The notes beneath the pieces were generated by a model. The model did not search any database. It was given only the letters and a program-made list of their open reading frames with translations, and was not told the DNA's origin. A program made the position numbers and the translations under genes. A stretch of 8,135 bases of DNA, taken from assembly GCA_030619985.1 (NCBI GenBank), contig JAUXAI010000053.1, forward strand, positions 1-8,135, read 5' to 3'. Below are positions 1 to 6,125 of this stretch, in pieces. Every line of letters begins with the position of its first letter. Position 1 is the first letter of the stretch. The DNA comes from a bacterium (GTDB lineage: Bacteria; UBP18; UBA7526).

Positions 1-1
1 C

Positions 2-463
2 GGCTATTTTGACCAAATAATAGAGGCGGTAGCTATCCTCTCTAAGAAGAAGAAGGGAGCACTCATCTCTCTGGAAAGAGAGACAGGATTAAAGACCTAC
101 ATCGAGACTGGAATAAAGATCGATAGCGAGGTGAGTCGGGAACTACTATCCACCATCTTCCTACCTTCCACCCCGCTTCATGATGGAGCGGTCATCATCC
201 AGGGCAATAGAGTTGCTGCTGCGGGATGTCTCTTGCCCTTTACCAGAAATCCAGATGTTTCTAAGAGGATGGGAATGAGGCATAGGGCGGCTCTGGGTCT
301 CTCGGAGGAGACGGATGCCATAGTGATTGTTGTCTCTGAAGAGACGGGGAAGATATCTCTGGCGGTTGGGGGAAGACTAACCAGGGATCTGGATGAAACT
401 ACCCTATCCAAGACACTGCAGAATCTATTACTTCGGCCCCTTCCCAAAGGAGAAGAGAAATGA
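2..463 (+). CDS. cdaA: Diadenylate cyclase CdaA (DacA/DisA_N domain), 3' part only
   Basis: The gene is open to the left edge and 153 codons are visible in the frame starting at base 2. It encodes the C-terminal catalytic DAC domain, which condenses two ATP into c-di-AMP. The DGA motif sits in TPLHDGAVII (visible residues 58-66, DGA at 61-63) and the RHR motif in MRHRAALGLSEETDA (RHR at 93-95). Both are ATP-binding/catalytic hallmarks of the family. The KGALISLERETGL stretch (18-30) matches the first strand of the DAC fold. CdaA proteins are usually about 270 residues with three N-terminal membrane helices, so the membrane part lies upstream of the window. A GTG at 131 is internal and not a real start. 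The TGA stop at 461-463 directly abuts the left arm of a long inverted repeat. cdaR and glmM follow, the classical cdaA-cdaR-glmM order. The CdaA call rather than DisA rests on this context and on the short C-terminus. Confidence 0.95.
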   Translation, partial: GYFDQIIEAVAILSKKKKGALISLERETGLKTYIETGIKIDSEVSRELLSTIFLPSTPLHDGAVIIQGNRVAAAGCLLPFTRNPDVSKRMGMRHRAALGLSEETDAIVIVVSEETGKISLAVGGRLTRDLDETTLSKTLQNLLLRPLPKGEEK

Positions 464-601
464 GTCCCGCCCCTCCTTTTATTAAAATGTTGCTCAATAG
501 AACTTATCAGCGGGTAATTTTTATACTTTCTATAAGTCAATTTTGTGAACCCCGCTCCTCAGAGAGGGGCGAGGGTGAAATTACACAGGGAGGGGCGGGA
601 T
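464..601 (+). repeat. Long-range inverted repeat joining cdaA stop to cdaR start (IR1)
   Basis: The left arm 465-476 (tcccgcccctcc) is perfectly complementary to 589-600 (ggaggggcggga). A G.U pair at 464/601 extends it to 13 pairs, enclosing a 112-base interior (477-588). The left arm begins right after the cdaA stop codon. The right arm contains most of the cdaR Shine-Dalgarno and the first two bases of its ATG. Folded in mRNA, the pairing would hide the cdaR start. A ribosome terminating on cdaA would cover the left arm and could release it. A matching structure lies before yvcK (3611-3733). The interior holds a short GC hairpin at 550-574. No clear promoter was found; TATACT at 522-527 lacks a good -35 partner. 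The pairing is seen directly; the regulatory role is inference. Confidence 0.8.
546..579 (+). repeat. Compact GC hairpin, third and collapsed copy of the arm sequence
   Basis: Bases 553-560 pair with 564-571 across a 3-base loop (aga), with one G.U pair. Two more G-C pairs (550-551 with 573-574) follow after one mismatch. The left half with its flank (546-560, tgaaccccgctcctc) is nearly the same as the left arm before yvcK (3608-3623, tgaaccccgcaccttc). The right half ends in ggtgaa, as that one does. It therefore looks like the same repeat with almost no interior. No run of T follows, so it is not a good intrinsic terminator. Confidence 0.65.
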
Positions 602-602
602 G
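587..602 (+). promoter_or_regulatory. cdaR ribosome binding site inside the IR1 right arm
   Basis: AGGGAGG at 587-593 is a strong Shine-Dalgarno with a 6-base spacer to the ATG at 600-602, which supports that start. Bases 589-601 are the right arm of the inverted repeat, so the site is predicted to be paired unless the left arm at 464-476 is occupied. Confidence 0.75.
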
Positions 603-1535
603 AGGAATTGGTTTCGGCATAATCTGGGGATTAAATTGGCCTCTTTGGCTTGTGCTTTAGCCTTATTCTTCTATGTTCTGGGCCAGCAAGGAGAGCCCAT
701 CTCCTTCGGTGATGTGCCGCTTGATTTCTATAATGAGCCCATTAATCTTGCCCCCAGTGTGACTCCAGATACGATCTCAGTAAGTCTCCAGGGTCCACGC
801 AACATCATCCTGGGCCTGGAGAGAAAGCAGATCAAGGTCTATCTTGATCTCAAAGGAAAGGAGAAGGGCCGATTCCTTTATCCCTCAGAGGAGTTCAAGA
901 TAAAGTGTCCTGAAGGGGTGAGGGTAGTCAAGATAACACCGAGGATAGTCTCGGTCAACCTGGAGCCTTTGATTACCAAGGAGATGGAGATCAAACCTAC
1001 CATTCTGGGGAAGCCGGCTCCAGGCTATGGAATAGGGAAGGCCACCTCCAGCCCAAAGAGTCTCAAGGTTCGTGGGCCGGAGAGTAGACTAAAGGCCTTG
1101 ACTGGAATACCGACCACCCCTATAGATGTAAGTGATATCTCAAGTAATATTGCTCGGGTAGTGAAGGCGGATCTGACAGAGAGGGATTTGAAGATCATAG
1201 GAGAGGTGCCCATTCAGGTAGCAATAGATTTAGTCCGGGAATTGGTGGAGAAGAGATTTAAAGATATTCCGGTTAAGATTATGCAACCCCCTTCCTCACT
1301 CCTTGAGGCCCGACTAAAAGAGAAGGAAGCAACCATTCTCTTAAGGGGACCCCAGGAAGCGATGGCAGCCCTTTCGCCAAAGGATGTCACGGTAGCCATA
1401 GATGTCACTGACCTCTCTCGGGGCACCTACAAACTGAAGCCAGAGGTTACTGTGCCCCCTAAGATCGAGGTAGTCTCTATCACCCCTTCTATTTTCGAGG
1501 TCACCTTAGGCAGCAAGATAGTATTTATGGAGTAG
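600..1535 (+). CDS. cdaR: YbbR-domain protein CdaR, membrane-anchored CdaA partner
   Basis: A 311-residue protein with one N-terminal membrane helix (about residues 10-28, KLASLACALALFFYVLG core) and three tandem YbbR repeats at about 37-122, 127-210 and 219-303. Each repeat has a beta-rich pattern with a short x-V/L-x-GP segment (SLQGP 62-66, KVRGP 156-160, LLRGP 247-251) and a later IxPxxxxV strand. The chain after the helix should lie outside the cytoplasmic membrane. In Firmicutes, CdaR binds CdaA through the membrane and modulates c-di-AMP synthesis; transfer of that role here rests on synteny. YbbR proteins carry up to four repeats, so three is normal. The start at ATG 600 is fixed by the AGGGAGG site and the hydrophobic N-terminus. 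The gene ends 3 bases before glmM, so the two are surely co-transcribed and probably translationally coupled. Confidence 0.9.
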   Translation: MRNWFRHNLGIKLASLACALALFFYVLGQQGEPISFGDVPLDFYNEPINLAPSVTPDTISVSLQGPRNIILGLERKQIKVYLDLKGKEKGRFLYPSEEFKIKCPEGVRVVKITPRIVSVNLEPLITKEMEIKPTILGKPAPGYGIGKATSSPKSLKVRGPESRLKALTGIPTTPIDVSDISSNIARVVKADLTERDLKIIGEVPIQVAIDLVRELVEKRFKDIPVKIMQPPSSLLEARLKEKEATILLRGPQEAMAALSPKDVTVAIDVTDLSRGTYKLKPEVTVPPKIEVVSITPSIFEVTLGSKIVFME

Positions 1536-1541
1536 ACCTTG
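1529..1541 (+). promoter_or_regulatory. glmM ribosome binding site with TTG start, inside the cdaR end
   Basis: GGAG at 1529-1532 lies in the last cdaR codons, followed by the cdaR TAG stop (1533-1535), ACC and the TTG at 1539-1541. The 6-base spacer and the RRLFGTDGIRG that follows decide the TTG start; no ATG lies between it and this conserved N-terminus. The stop and start are close enough for termination-reinitiation. Confidence 0.75.
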
Positions 1542-2885
1542 CGTAGACTTTTCGGTACCGATGGAATAAGAGGAGTAGCCAATCTCTATCCCATGACTCC
1601 AGAACTTGCCTTTCGTTTAGGGAAGGCAGCAGCTACTTTCTTCAAGAAGGATAAGGAGAAGGCCTCCCTGGCCATCGGTCGCGATACCCGTCTTTCCGGT
1701 CCCATGCTTGAAGAAGCCATATCTAGTGGAATATCCTCCGCAGGGGGGGATGTTTTTAAATTGGGCATCCTTCCCACTCCCGCCATCGCCTATCTTACAA
1801 AATCTCTAAAGGCCGATGCGGGAATTGTTATCTCCGCTTCCCATAACCCATATCATGATAATGGAATTAAGTTTTTCTCCCGAAGGGGCTTCAAGCTCTC
1901 CGATGATTATGAGAAGAAGATTGAAGAACTCCTCTTCAGGAAGAAAAAAGTACCCCGCCCCACGGGAAGGAAGATCGGTAGAGTCTACCCTATTGACGAT
2001 GCTCCCAAAAGATACGAAGAGTTTGTCCTGAAATCTTCCCCCCCTGGTTTAAATCTCAGAGGATATAAGATAGTAGTCGATTGTGCAAATGGTGCTACCT
2101 ACCAAGTAGCACCCCAGATTTTAAGGGAACTCGGGGTAGAAGTGATCGTTTTGAATAACAAGCCAGATGGAACAAATATTAATGAGAACTGCGGCCCACT
2201 TTATCCCGAAGTAACTCGAGAGAGGGTGTTAAAAGAAAAGGCAGATGTTGGGATATCATTTGATGGGGATGGGGATCGGGTAATCCCCATAGATGAGAAG
2301 GGAGAGGTGGTCGATGGGGATCAGGTGATGGCTTTCTGTGCCCAGGAGTTTATCAAGAAGAAGAAACTTTCTAAGAAAACCCTGGTAGCCACAGTGATGA
2401 GTAATCTGGGACTAGATTTAGCATTGGAGAGGATGGGGGGAGAAGTTCTGAGAACCCCGGTTGGTGACAGATACGTTCTGGATAAAATGCTAAGAGAGAA
2501 TCTAAAACTGGGTGGAGAGCAGTCAGGACACATCATCTTTTTAGAGCATAATACTACGGGAGATGGAATAATCACTGCCCTCCAGATACTCTCCATCATG
2601 AAGAGAAGGAATAAGCCTCTTTCTGAACTTGCCCAGGTTATGGAGAAATTCCCTCAGGTTCTAATCAATGTCAGGATCAAGAAGAAGAAAGATCCATTAA
2701 AAATTCTGGAAATTAAGAAAGAGATTGAGAGGGCAGAAAAGAAACTCGGTAGTGGCGGGAGAATTTTAGTCCGTCCTTCAGGCACCGAGCCTCTTATCAG
2801 GGTAATGGTTGAGGGAAGAGAGAGAGAAGAGATTGAGACCATTGCCCGAGACATAAGCAGAATAATCCATAAAAAATTAGGATAG
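1539..2885 (+). CDS. glmM: Phosphoglucosamine mutase GlmM
   Basis: GlmM converts glucosamine-6-phosphate to glucosamine-1-phosphate, a cytosolic step of UDP-GlcNAc synthesis for peptidoglycan and other glycans. The 448 residues match the family's usual length (about 445-450). All four active-site loops are present: the N-terminal LFGTDGIRG (4-12), the phosphoserine loop ISASHNP (98-104, catalytic Ser101), the metal loop DGDGDR (242-247), the sugar loop GGEQSGH (325-331) and the phosphate loop RPSGTEP (412-418). The SASHNP and GEQSGH signatures favour GlmM over phosphoglucomutase or phosphomannomutase. It starts with TTG 3 bases after cdaR and stops 2 bases before pdxJ. In B. subtilis, Listeria and others GlmM binds CdaA and lowers c-di-AMP output, so this gene order places the enzyme beside its signalling partner. 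Nothing looks broken. Confidence 0.97.
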   Translation: MRRLFGTDGIRGVANLYPMTPELAFRLGKAAATFFKKDKEKASLAIGRDTRLSGPMLEEAISSGISSAGGDVFKLGILPTPAIAYLTKSLKADAGIVISASHNPYHDNGIKFFSRRGFKLSDDYEKKIEELLFRKKKVPRPTGRKIGRVYPIDDAPKRYEEFVLKSSPPGLNLRGYKIVVDCANGATYQVAPQILRELGVEVIVLNNKPDGTNINENCGPLYPEVTRERVLKEKADVGISFDGDGDRVIPIDEKGEVVDGDQVMAFCAQEFIKKKKLSKKTLVATVMSNLGLDLALERMGGEVLRTPVGDRYVLDKMLRENLKLGGEQSGHIIFLEHNTTGDGIITALQILSIMKRRNKPLSELAQVMEKFPQVLINVRIKKKKDPLKILEIKKEIERAEKKLGSGGRILVRPSGTEPLIRVMVEGREREEIETIARDISRIIHKKLG

Positions 2886-2887
2886 AG

Positions 2888-3610
2888 ATGGTTAGATTAG
2901 GAGTGAATGTCGATCATGTGGCTACGGTAAGGCAGGCCAGAAGAGCTCCAGAGCCAGACCCTTTAGAGGCCGCCCTCTTGGCCCAGAGAGCAGGAGCAGA
3001 CTCCATCATCGTCCACCTGAGAGAGGACAGGCGCCACATCCAGGATCGAGATGTAGAGATTTTGAGGAAGAAGGTTAAGAGGCTCAACTTAGAGATGGCG
3101 GTAACGGAGGAGATTCTAGAAATCGCCTGCAAAATAAAACCGGACCAGGCCACTCTGGTACCAGAGAAGAGGCGAGAACTAACTACTGAAGGGGGATTGG
3201 ATGTAGCAGGAAACCTAAAGAAGATTTCAAAAGCGGTCAAAAGATTAAAAAAGGAAGGAATTCTTATTAGCCTGTTCATAGACCCTGATCTAAAGCAGGT
3301 CAAGGCCTCTACTAAGACAGGGGTTCAGATGGTGGAGTTACATACCGGATGCTATGCAGAAGCGAAAAGCAAGACGAAGAAAGGTAAAGAACTCACCCGC
3401 ATTTCCAGAGCAGCCAAAGAAGCGCGAGAGTTAGGCCTTGCGGTAAGTGCTGGTCACGGCCTCACCTATTGGAATGTCTCTCGAATAGCCAAAATTCCCG
3501 AGATAGAGGAATTGAACATCGGTCATAACATCATTGCCCGTGCAGTAATGGTGGGGATGAAAGAGGCAGTCGAAGATATGCTTAATCTTATTAAGAGGAG
3601 AAAGAAGTGA
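2888..3610 (+). CDS. pdxJ: Pyridoxine 5'-phosphate synthase PdxJ
   Basis: PdxJ joins 1-deoxy-D-xylulose 5-phosphate and 3-amino-2-oxopropyl phosphate to make pyridoxine 5'-phosphate, the last ring-forming step of the DXP-dependent vitamin B6 pathway. The 240 residues match the family length. Visible signatures are LGVNVDHVATVRQARR (4-19, with Asn7 and His10), VHLREDRRHIQDRDV (42-56, phosphate-binding His/Arg cluster), EMAVTEEI (69-76, catalytic Glu region), ELHTGCYA (150-157), VSAGHGLTY (186-194, His190) and LNIGHNIIARAVMVGM (209-224). The ATG lies 2 bases after the glmM stop with AGGA at 2879-2882, so the two genes are tightly coupled. It has no direct link to amino-sugar signalling; glmM-pdxJ and pdxJ-acpS neighbourhoods are common housekeeping arrangements. 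Its presence argues against a typical PdxS/PdxT Firmicute. The TGA stop at 3608-3610 abuts the second long inverted repeat. Confidence 0.97.
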   Translation: MVRLGVNVDHVATVRQARRAPEPDPLEAALLAQRAGADSIIVHLREDRRHIQDRDVEILRKKVKRLNLEMAVTEEILEIACKIKPDQATLVPEKRRELTTEGGLDVAGNLKKISKAVKRLKKEGILISLFIDPDLKQVKASTKTGVQMVELHTGCYAEAKSKTKKGKELTRISRAAKEARELGLAVSAGHGLTYWNVSRIAKIPEIEELNIGHNIIARAVMVGMKEAVEDMLNLIKRRKK

Positions 3611-3733
3611 ACCCCGCACCTTCTACTATATTTTATCATATTTATCCTTTGAAAATAGAAGAAGTGAAAGACTCTGTATTAGTTTTACCGCCCATAATAC
3701 AAAATCTTTTGAATCATAAGGAAGGTGCGGGGT
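3611..3733 (+). repeat. Long-range inverted repeat joining pdxJ stop to yvcK start (IR2)
   Basis: The left arm 3611-3623 (accccgcaccttc) is perfectly complementary over 13 bases to 3721-3733 (gaaggtgcggggt), enclosing 97 bases (3624-3720). The left arm starts on the base after the pdxJ TGA. The right arm holds part of the yvcK Shine-Dalgarno and the first two bases of its GTG. The AT-rich interior contains a small perfect 6-base hairpin (GTATTA 3676-3681 with TAATAC 3695-3700) and no convincing promoter or terminator. The layout is the same as at 464-601. Relative to that repeat, three stem positions differ and all three are compensated on the other arm. Confidence 0.85.
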
Positions 3734-3734
3734 G
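3718..3734 (+). promoter_or_regulatory. yvcK ribosome binding site and GTG start in the IR2 right arm
   Basis: AAGGAAGG at 3718-3725 precedes the GTG at 3732-3734 by 6 bases, which selects this start for the MKLKKILKWF N-terminus. Bases 3721-3733 belong to the right arm, so most of the site and the first two bases of the start codon would be base-paired in the folded transcript. Confidence 0.7.
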
Positions 3735-5045
3735 AAGTTAAAGAAGATATTGAAGTGGTTCTATCCTGGGATGCTCATTAAGAGATGGATAATCCTTTTA
3801 CTTGTCGGGATTATCTTTCTTGGAACGGGATTGGGTGGCCTATTGCGTCTTCCCAGGCCTCCCCAATTTGTAAAGGGTTTTGAAAGAATCTTTCTTTCCG
3901 AGGCCTTAGTTACTCGTCCGGTGGTTATGCTCATTCTCTTCATAGGTGTGATCTGTATTGCCATAGGCCTGCAACGATTGTTAAAATCCATCTACTCCCT
4001 CTTCGCTCCCCAAGAAAAGAGGGATTTGGTTGATGTGGTCTATGAGAAGAGGCAACTCAGGCGTGGTCCAAGAATAGTAGGCATTGGAGGAGGACATGGT
4101 CTCTCCAGCCTCTTAAAGGGAATAAAGGAGTATACCTCTAATCTAACGGCCATTGTCACTGTGGCTGATTCCGGAGGAAGCTCGGGAAGATTAAGAAAGG
4201 ACTTCGGCATGCCTCCCCCAGGGGATATCAGGAATTGCCTGGTGGCCCTGGCGGATACCGAGCCCCTGATGGAGGATCTCTTTCAATATAGATTCAAAGG
4301 TCCCAGCGAGTTAAAAGGTCACTCCTTTGGGAATCTCTTTATCACCGCAATGCGTGAAGTCACCAAGAACTTTGCCAGCGCCGTGAGGGCTACCAGCAAG
4401 GTACTGGCCATTCGTGGTCGGGTTCTCCCCTCTTCCCTAAGCGACGTCTCTCTCCAGGCAAAGATGAAGGACGGGAGAGTAATAAAAGGGGAGGCAGAGA
4501 TTCCTGAGGCGGGAGGTGAGATAGAGAAGCTCTCCCTTTTGCCTTCTGATGCTCCTTCCTATCCCGAGGCTCTGGAGGCCATAAAGGAAGCAGAGATAAT
4601 CGTTATCGGCCCGGGCTCTCTCTATACCAGTGTGATGCCCAACCTTTTAACAAAAGGGATGATAGAGGCCATAAAGAACTCAAGGGCCATTAAGATCTAT
4701 GTCTGCAACATCATGACCCAGGCGGGAGAGACAGACAATTATTCTGCCTCAGACCATATAGAGGCCATCTATAAGCATACTGAGAGTAGGTTCCTGGACT
4801 ATGTTCTGGTAAATACCAGCCAGGGTCCTCCAGAACTTGCCAAAAAGTATGAAGAGGAGAAGGCCTTCCAGGTAGTGGTGGATGAGGAAAAAATAGAAAA
4901 GATGGGATTAAAAATAGCTCAGGCAAATCTCATGAGCACCAAGGACTACCTGCGCCATGAGCCAGATAAATTAGCTCGAGCCATTATAAAGATCTTCATG
5001 GAAAAGAAGAAAGGGGCAAGAGTTGGTGAGAAAAAGAGAATTTAA
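3732..5045 (+). CDS. yvcK: YvcK/GlmR-family (CofD-like) regulator with two N-terminal membrane helices
   Basis: The 437-residue protein has an N-terminal extension and a YvcK domain from about residue 112. Family motifs are IGGGHGLSSLLKG (118-130), TVADSGGSSGRLR (143-155), PPPGDIRNCLVAL (161-173), a later HSFGNL, and a C-terminal half with VIGPGSLYTSVMPNLL. YvcK proteins resemble the F420-synthesis enzyme CofD but act as regulators. In B. subtilis the protein is needed on gluconeogenic carbon sources, binds UDP-GlcNAc and influences GlmS and cell shape. The B. subtilis protein is about 317 residues and soluble. Here two hydrophobic segments (about 19-38 and 63-81) precede the domain, so it is predicted to be held at the membrane with its domain in the cytosol. 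It shares an operon with cdaA, cdaR and glmM, which fits amino-sugar homeostasis. The NagB-like gene starts 9 bases after its stop. A true CofD is unlikely given the motifs and the absence of F420 genes here. Confidence 0.9.
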   Translation: MKLKKILKWFYPGMLIKRWIILLLVGIIFLGTGLGGLLRLPRPPQFVKGFERIFLSEALVTRPVVMLILFIGVICIAIGLQRLLKSIYSLFAPQEKRDLVDVVYEKRQLRRGPRIVGIGGGHGLSSLLKGIKEYTSNLTAIVTVADSGGSSGRLRKDFGMPPPGDIRNCLVALADTEPLMEDLFQYRFKGPSELKGHSFGNLFITAMREVTKNFASAVRATSKVLAIRGRVLPSSLSDVSLQAKMKDGRVIKGEAEIPEAGGEIEKLSLLPSDAPSYPEALEAIKEAEIIVIGPGSLYTSVMPNLLTKGMIEAIKNSRAIKIYVCNIMTQAGETDNYSASDHIEAIYKHTESRFLDYVLVNTSQGPPELAKKYEEEKAFQVVVDEEKIEKMGLKIAQANLMSTKDYLRHEPDKLARAIIKIFMEKKKGARVGEKKRI

Positions 5046-5054
5046 AGGAAAAGA

Positions 5055-6020
5055 ATGATGGGATTTCAAGTCTATATTACTAAAGATAAGAAACAGATGA
5101 GCCAGGTGGCTGCCCAGATCGTATTGGGGCAGATCTTGAGCTTTATCCCCAGTGAAGAGAAGGAGAAGATGGTCCTGGGATTGGCTACCGGAAGCACTCC
5201 CACGGGTCTCTATGATATTATTGCCAGTAACCAGCATCTCTTCGATGCTCAAAGGATAGTCTCCTTCAATCTCGATGAATATGTCGGTCTCCCTGGAGCC
5301 ACCCCGGAAGAGAGGGCCAGACATCCGGAGAGCTATGCCCATTTTATGTCTGAGCAACTCTTTCAGAAACTCACGCCCTCTTTTACTAAGACCTTTATCC
5401 CTCAAGGCACTAAGGTAGCAGAGGAGAGATTAATTCAAGAATTGGGAAGCCACAAAGACGATCCTTCCTATTACGAATTAAAAGGAACCGATTTTGGTAA
5501 AGCGGTCTCGATTCCAGATACTACTCTTAGTGATTATCTTTCCTGGATAAAGAGAGAGATCCTAGATGGTTATGAGGAATTGATTAGATCTTACGGGGGA
5601 ATCGACCTTCAGGTAGTAGGAGTGGGAGAAAAGGGACACATCGGCTTCCATGAGTGTGGCATCCCTTTGGAAGAGAGGATGCTTCTGGTTAAGTTAGATG
5701 AGAGTACCATCCAGAATGCCGTAAAGGATGGCCATTTCTCCAGTGTAGAGGAATCCCCCCATTATGCCATCTCTATGGGAGCCGGGTTGGTCTATGAGGC
5801 CTCCTTGATACTCCTTTTAGCCAATGGAGAGAGAAAGAGAGAGACCATCGCTGGTTCTCTTCTGGGGCCAGTAACTTGCAATCTACCCATCTCTTTTTCT
5901 CAAGAGTATGCTAAGAAAGGAAAGATGATCTATATTGTTGATGAATTAGCAGCCAAGGATATCTTAGGCAAAGAAAGTATCCTGTCTTCTAAAGAGATTT
6001 ATGTAAGCAATCTGAGATAA
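5055..6020 (+). CDS. NagB-like glucosamine-6-phosphate deaminase family protein, divergent
   Basis: A 321-residue protein of the NagB/6-phosphogluconolactonase (RpiA-like) fold. NagB normally converts glucosamine-6-phosphate to fructose-6-phosphate and ammonia. Matching segments are GLATGSTPTGLYDII (42-56, phosphate loop), FNLDEYVGL (71-79, with the catalytic Asp74), HPESYAHFM (90-98), GGIDLQVVGVGEKGHIGFHE (181-200), HYAISMGAGLVYEAS (236-250) and GERKRE (258-263, conserved Lys261). Two things are odd. It is longer than the usual 240-265 residues, with about 40 extra residues near 130-170. In the catalytic loop the family's G-D-G-H-x-x-F-N-E pattern reads E-K-G-H-I-G-F-H-E, so the Asp equivalent to E. 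coli Asp141 is Lys193, while His195 and Glu200 are kept. Substrate or mechanism may therefore differ, and no symbol is given. Two ATGs (5055 and 5058) both suit the AAGG site at 5045-5048. It is the last gene before the terminator. Confidence 0.8.
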   Translation: MMGFQVYITKDKKQMSQVAAQIVLGQILSFIPSEEKEKMVLGLATGSTPTGLYDIIASNQHLFDAQRIVSFNLDEYVGLPGATPEERARHPESYAHFMSEQLFQKLTPSFTKTFIPQGTKVAEERLIQELGSHKDDPSYYELKGTDFGKAVSIPDTTLSDYLSWIKREILDGYEELIRSYGGIDLQVVGVGEKGHIGFHECGIPLEERMLLVKLDESTIQNAVKDGHFSSVEESPHYAISMGAGLVYEASLILLLANGERKRETIAGSLLGPVTCNLPISFSQEYAKKGKMIYIVDELAAKDILGKESILSSKEIYVSNLR

Positions 6021-6064
6021 CTCCTTAAAATTCTCGTAGTCTTTGTTTCACTTTAACCTGACTC

Positions 6065-6098
6065 AAAGCCTGTCTTTTTTAAGATAGGCTTTTTGTTT
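6065..6098 (+). terminator. Intrinsic terminator closing the cdaA-to-NagB-like operon
   Basis: AAAGCCTGTCTT (6065-6076) pairs with AAGATAGGCTTT (6081-6092) across a TTTT loop, with a single G.U pair. A T-rich tail (ttgttt, to 6098) follows. It lies 45 bases after the NagB-like stop and overlaps the next promoter by two bases. Confidence 0.85.
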
Positions 6099-6125
6099 GC
6101 CTTCTGGGGGGAAATATAGTATACT
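6097..6125 (+). promoter_or_regulatory. Sigma70-type promoter for acpS-nnr
   Basis: TTGCCT (6097-6102) and TATACT (6120-6125) are 17 bases apart, which is optimal spacing. The -10 sits inside a perfect 12-base palindrome (6116-6127, atagtatactat). Transcription would start near 6132, giving a leader of only about 14 bases that holds the AAGGAG site at 6134-6139, 6 bases before the acpS ATG. The position directly after a terminator supports a new transcription unit. Confidence 0.7.

Noticed and set aside
498-527. Possible promoter in the cdaA-cdaR gap (TATACT 522-527)
   Set aside because: The only hexamer at suitable distance (TAGAAC 498-503) matches the -35 consensus at three of six bases, and TTGCTC at 490 is 26 bases away.
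178-540. 120-codon open frame on the - strand over cdaA and the following gap
   Set aside because: It is antisense to a strongly conserved DAC domain, runs through the inverted repeat, and has no recognisable motif.
550-574. An intrinsic terminator after cdaA
   Set aside because: The hairpin is strong but is followed by gtgaaatt rather than a run of T, and the next operon gene begins 25 bases on.
464-599. A known riboswitch (c-di-AMP ydaO type or glmS ribozyme) in the first gap
   Set aside because: At 136 bases, mostly AT-rich interior between simple arms, no conserved core of either class could be recognised.
2914-3303. 129-codon open frame on the - strand inside pdxJ
   Set aside because: It is fully antisense to conserved PdxJ motifs and looks like a shadow of the biased + strand codons.
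3649-3681. Possible promoter in the pdxJ-yvcK gap (TTGAAA 3649-3654)
   Set aside because: No -10-like hexamer lies at 16-19 bases; the nearest (TGTATT, GTATTA) are 20-21 bases away.
4971-5405. 144-codon open frame on the - strand across the yvcK/NagB-like junction
   Set aside because: It overlaps two well-supported + strand genes and has no family resemblance.
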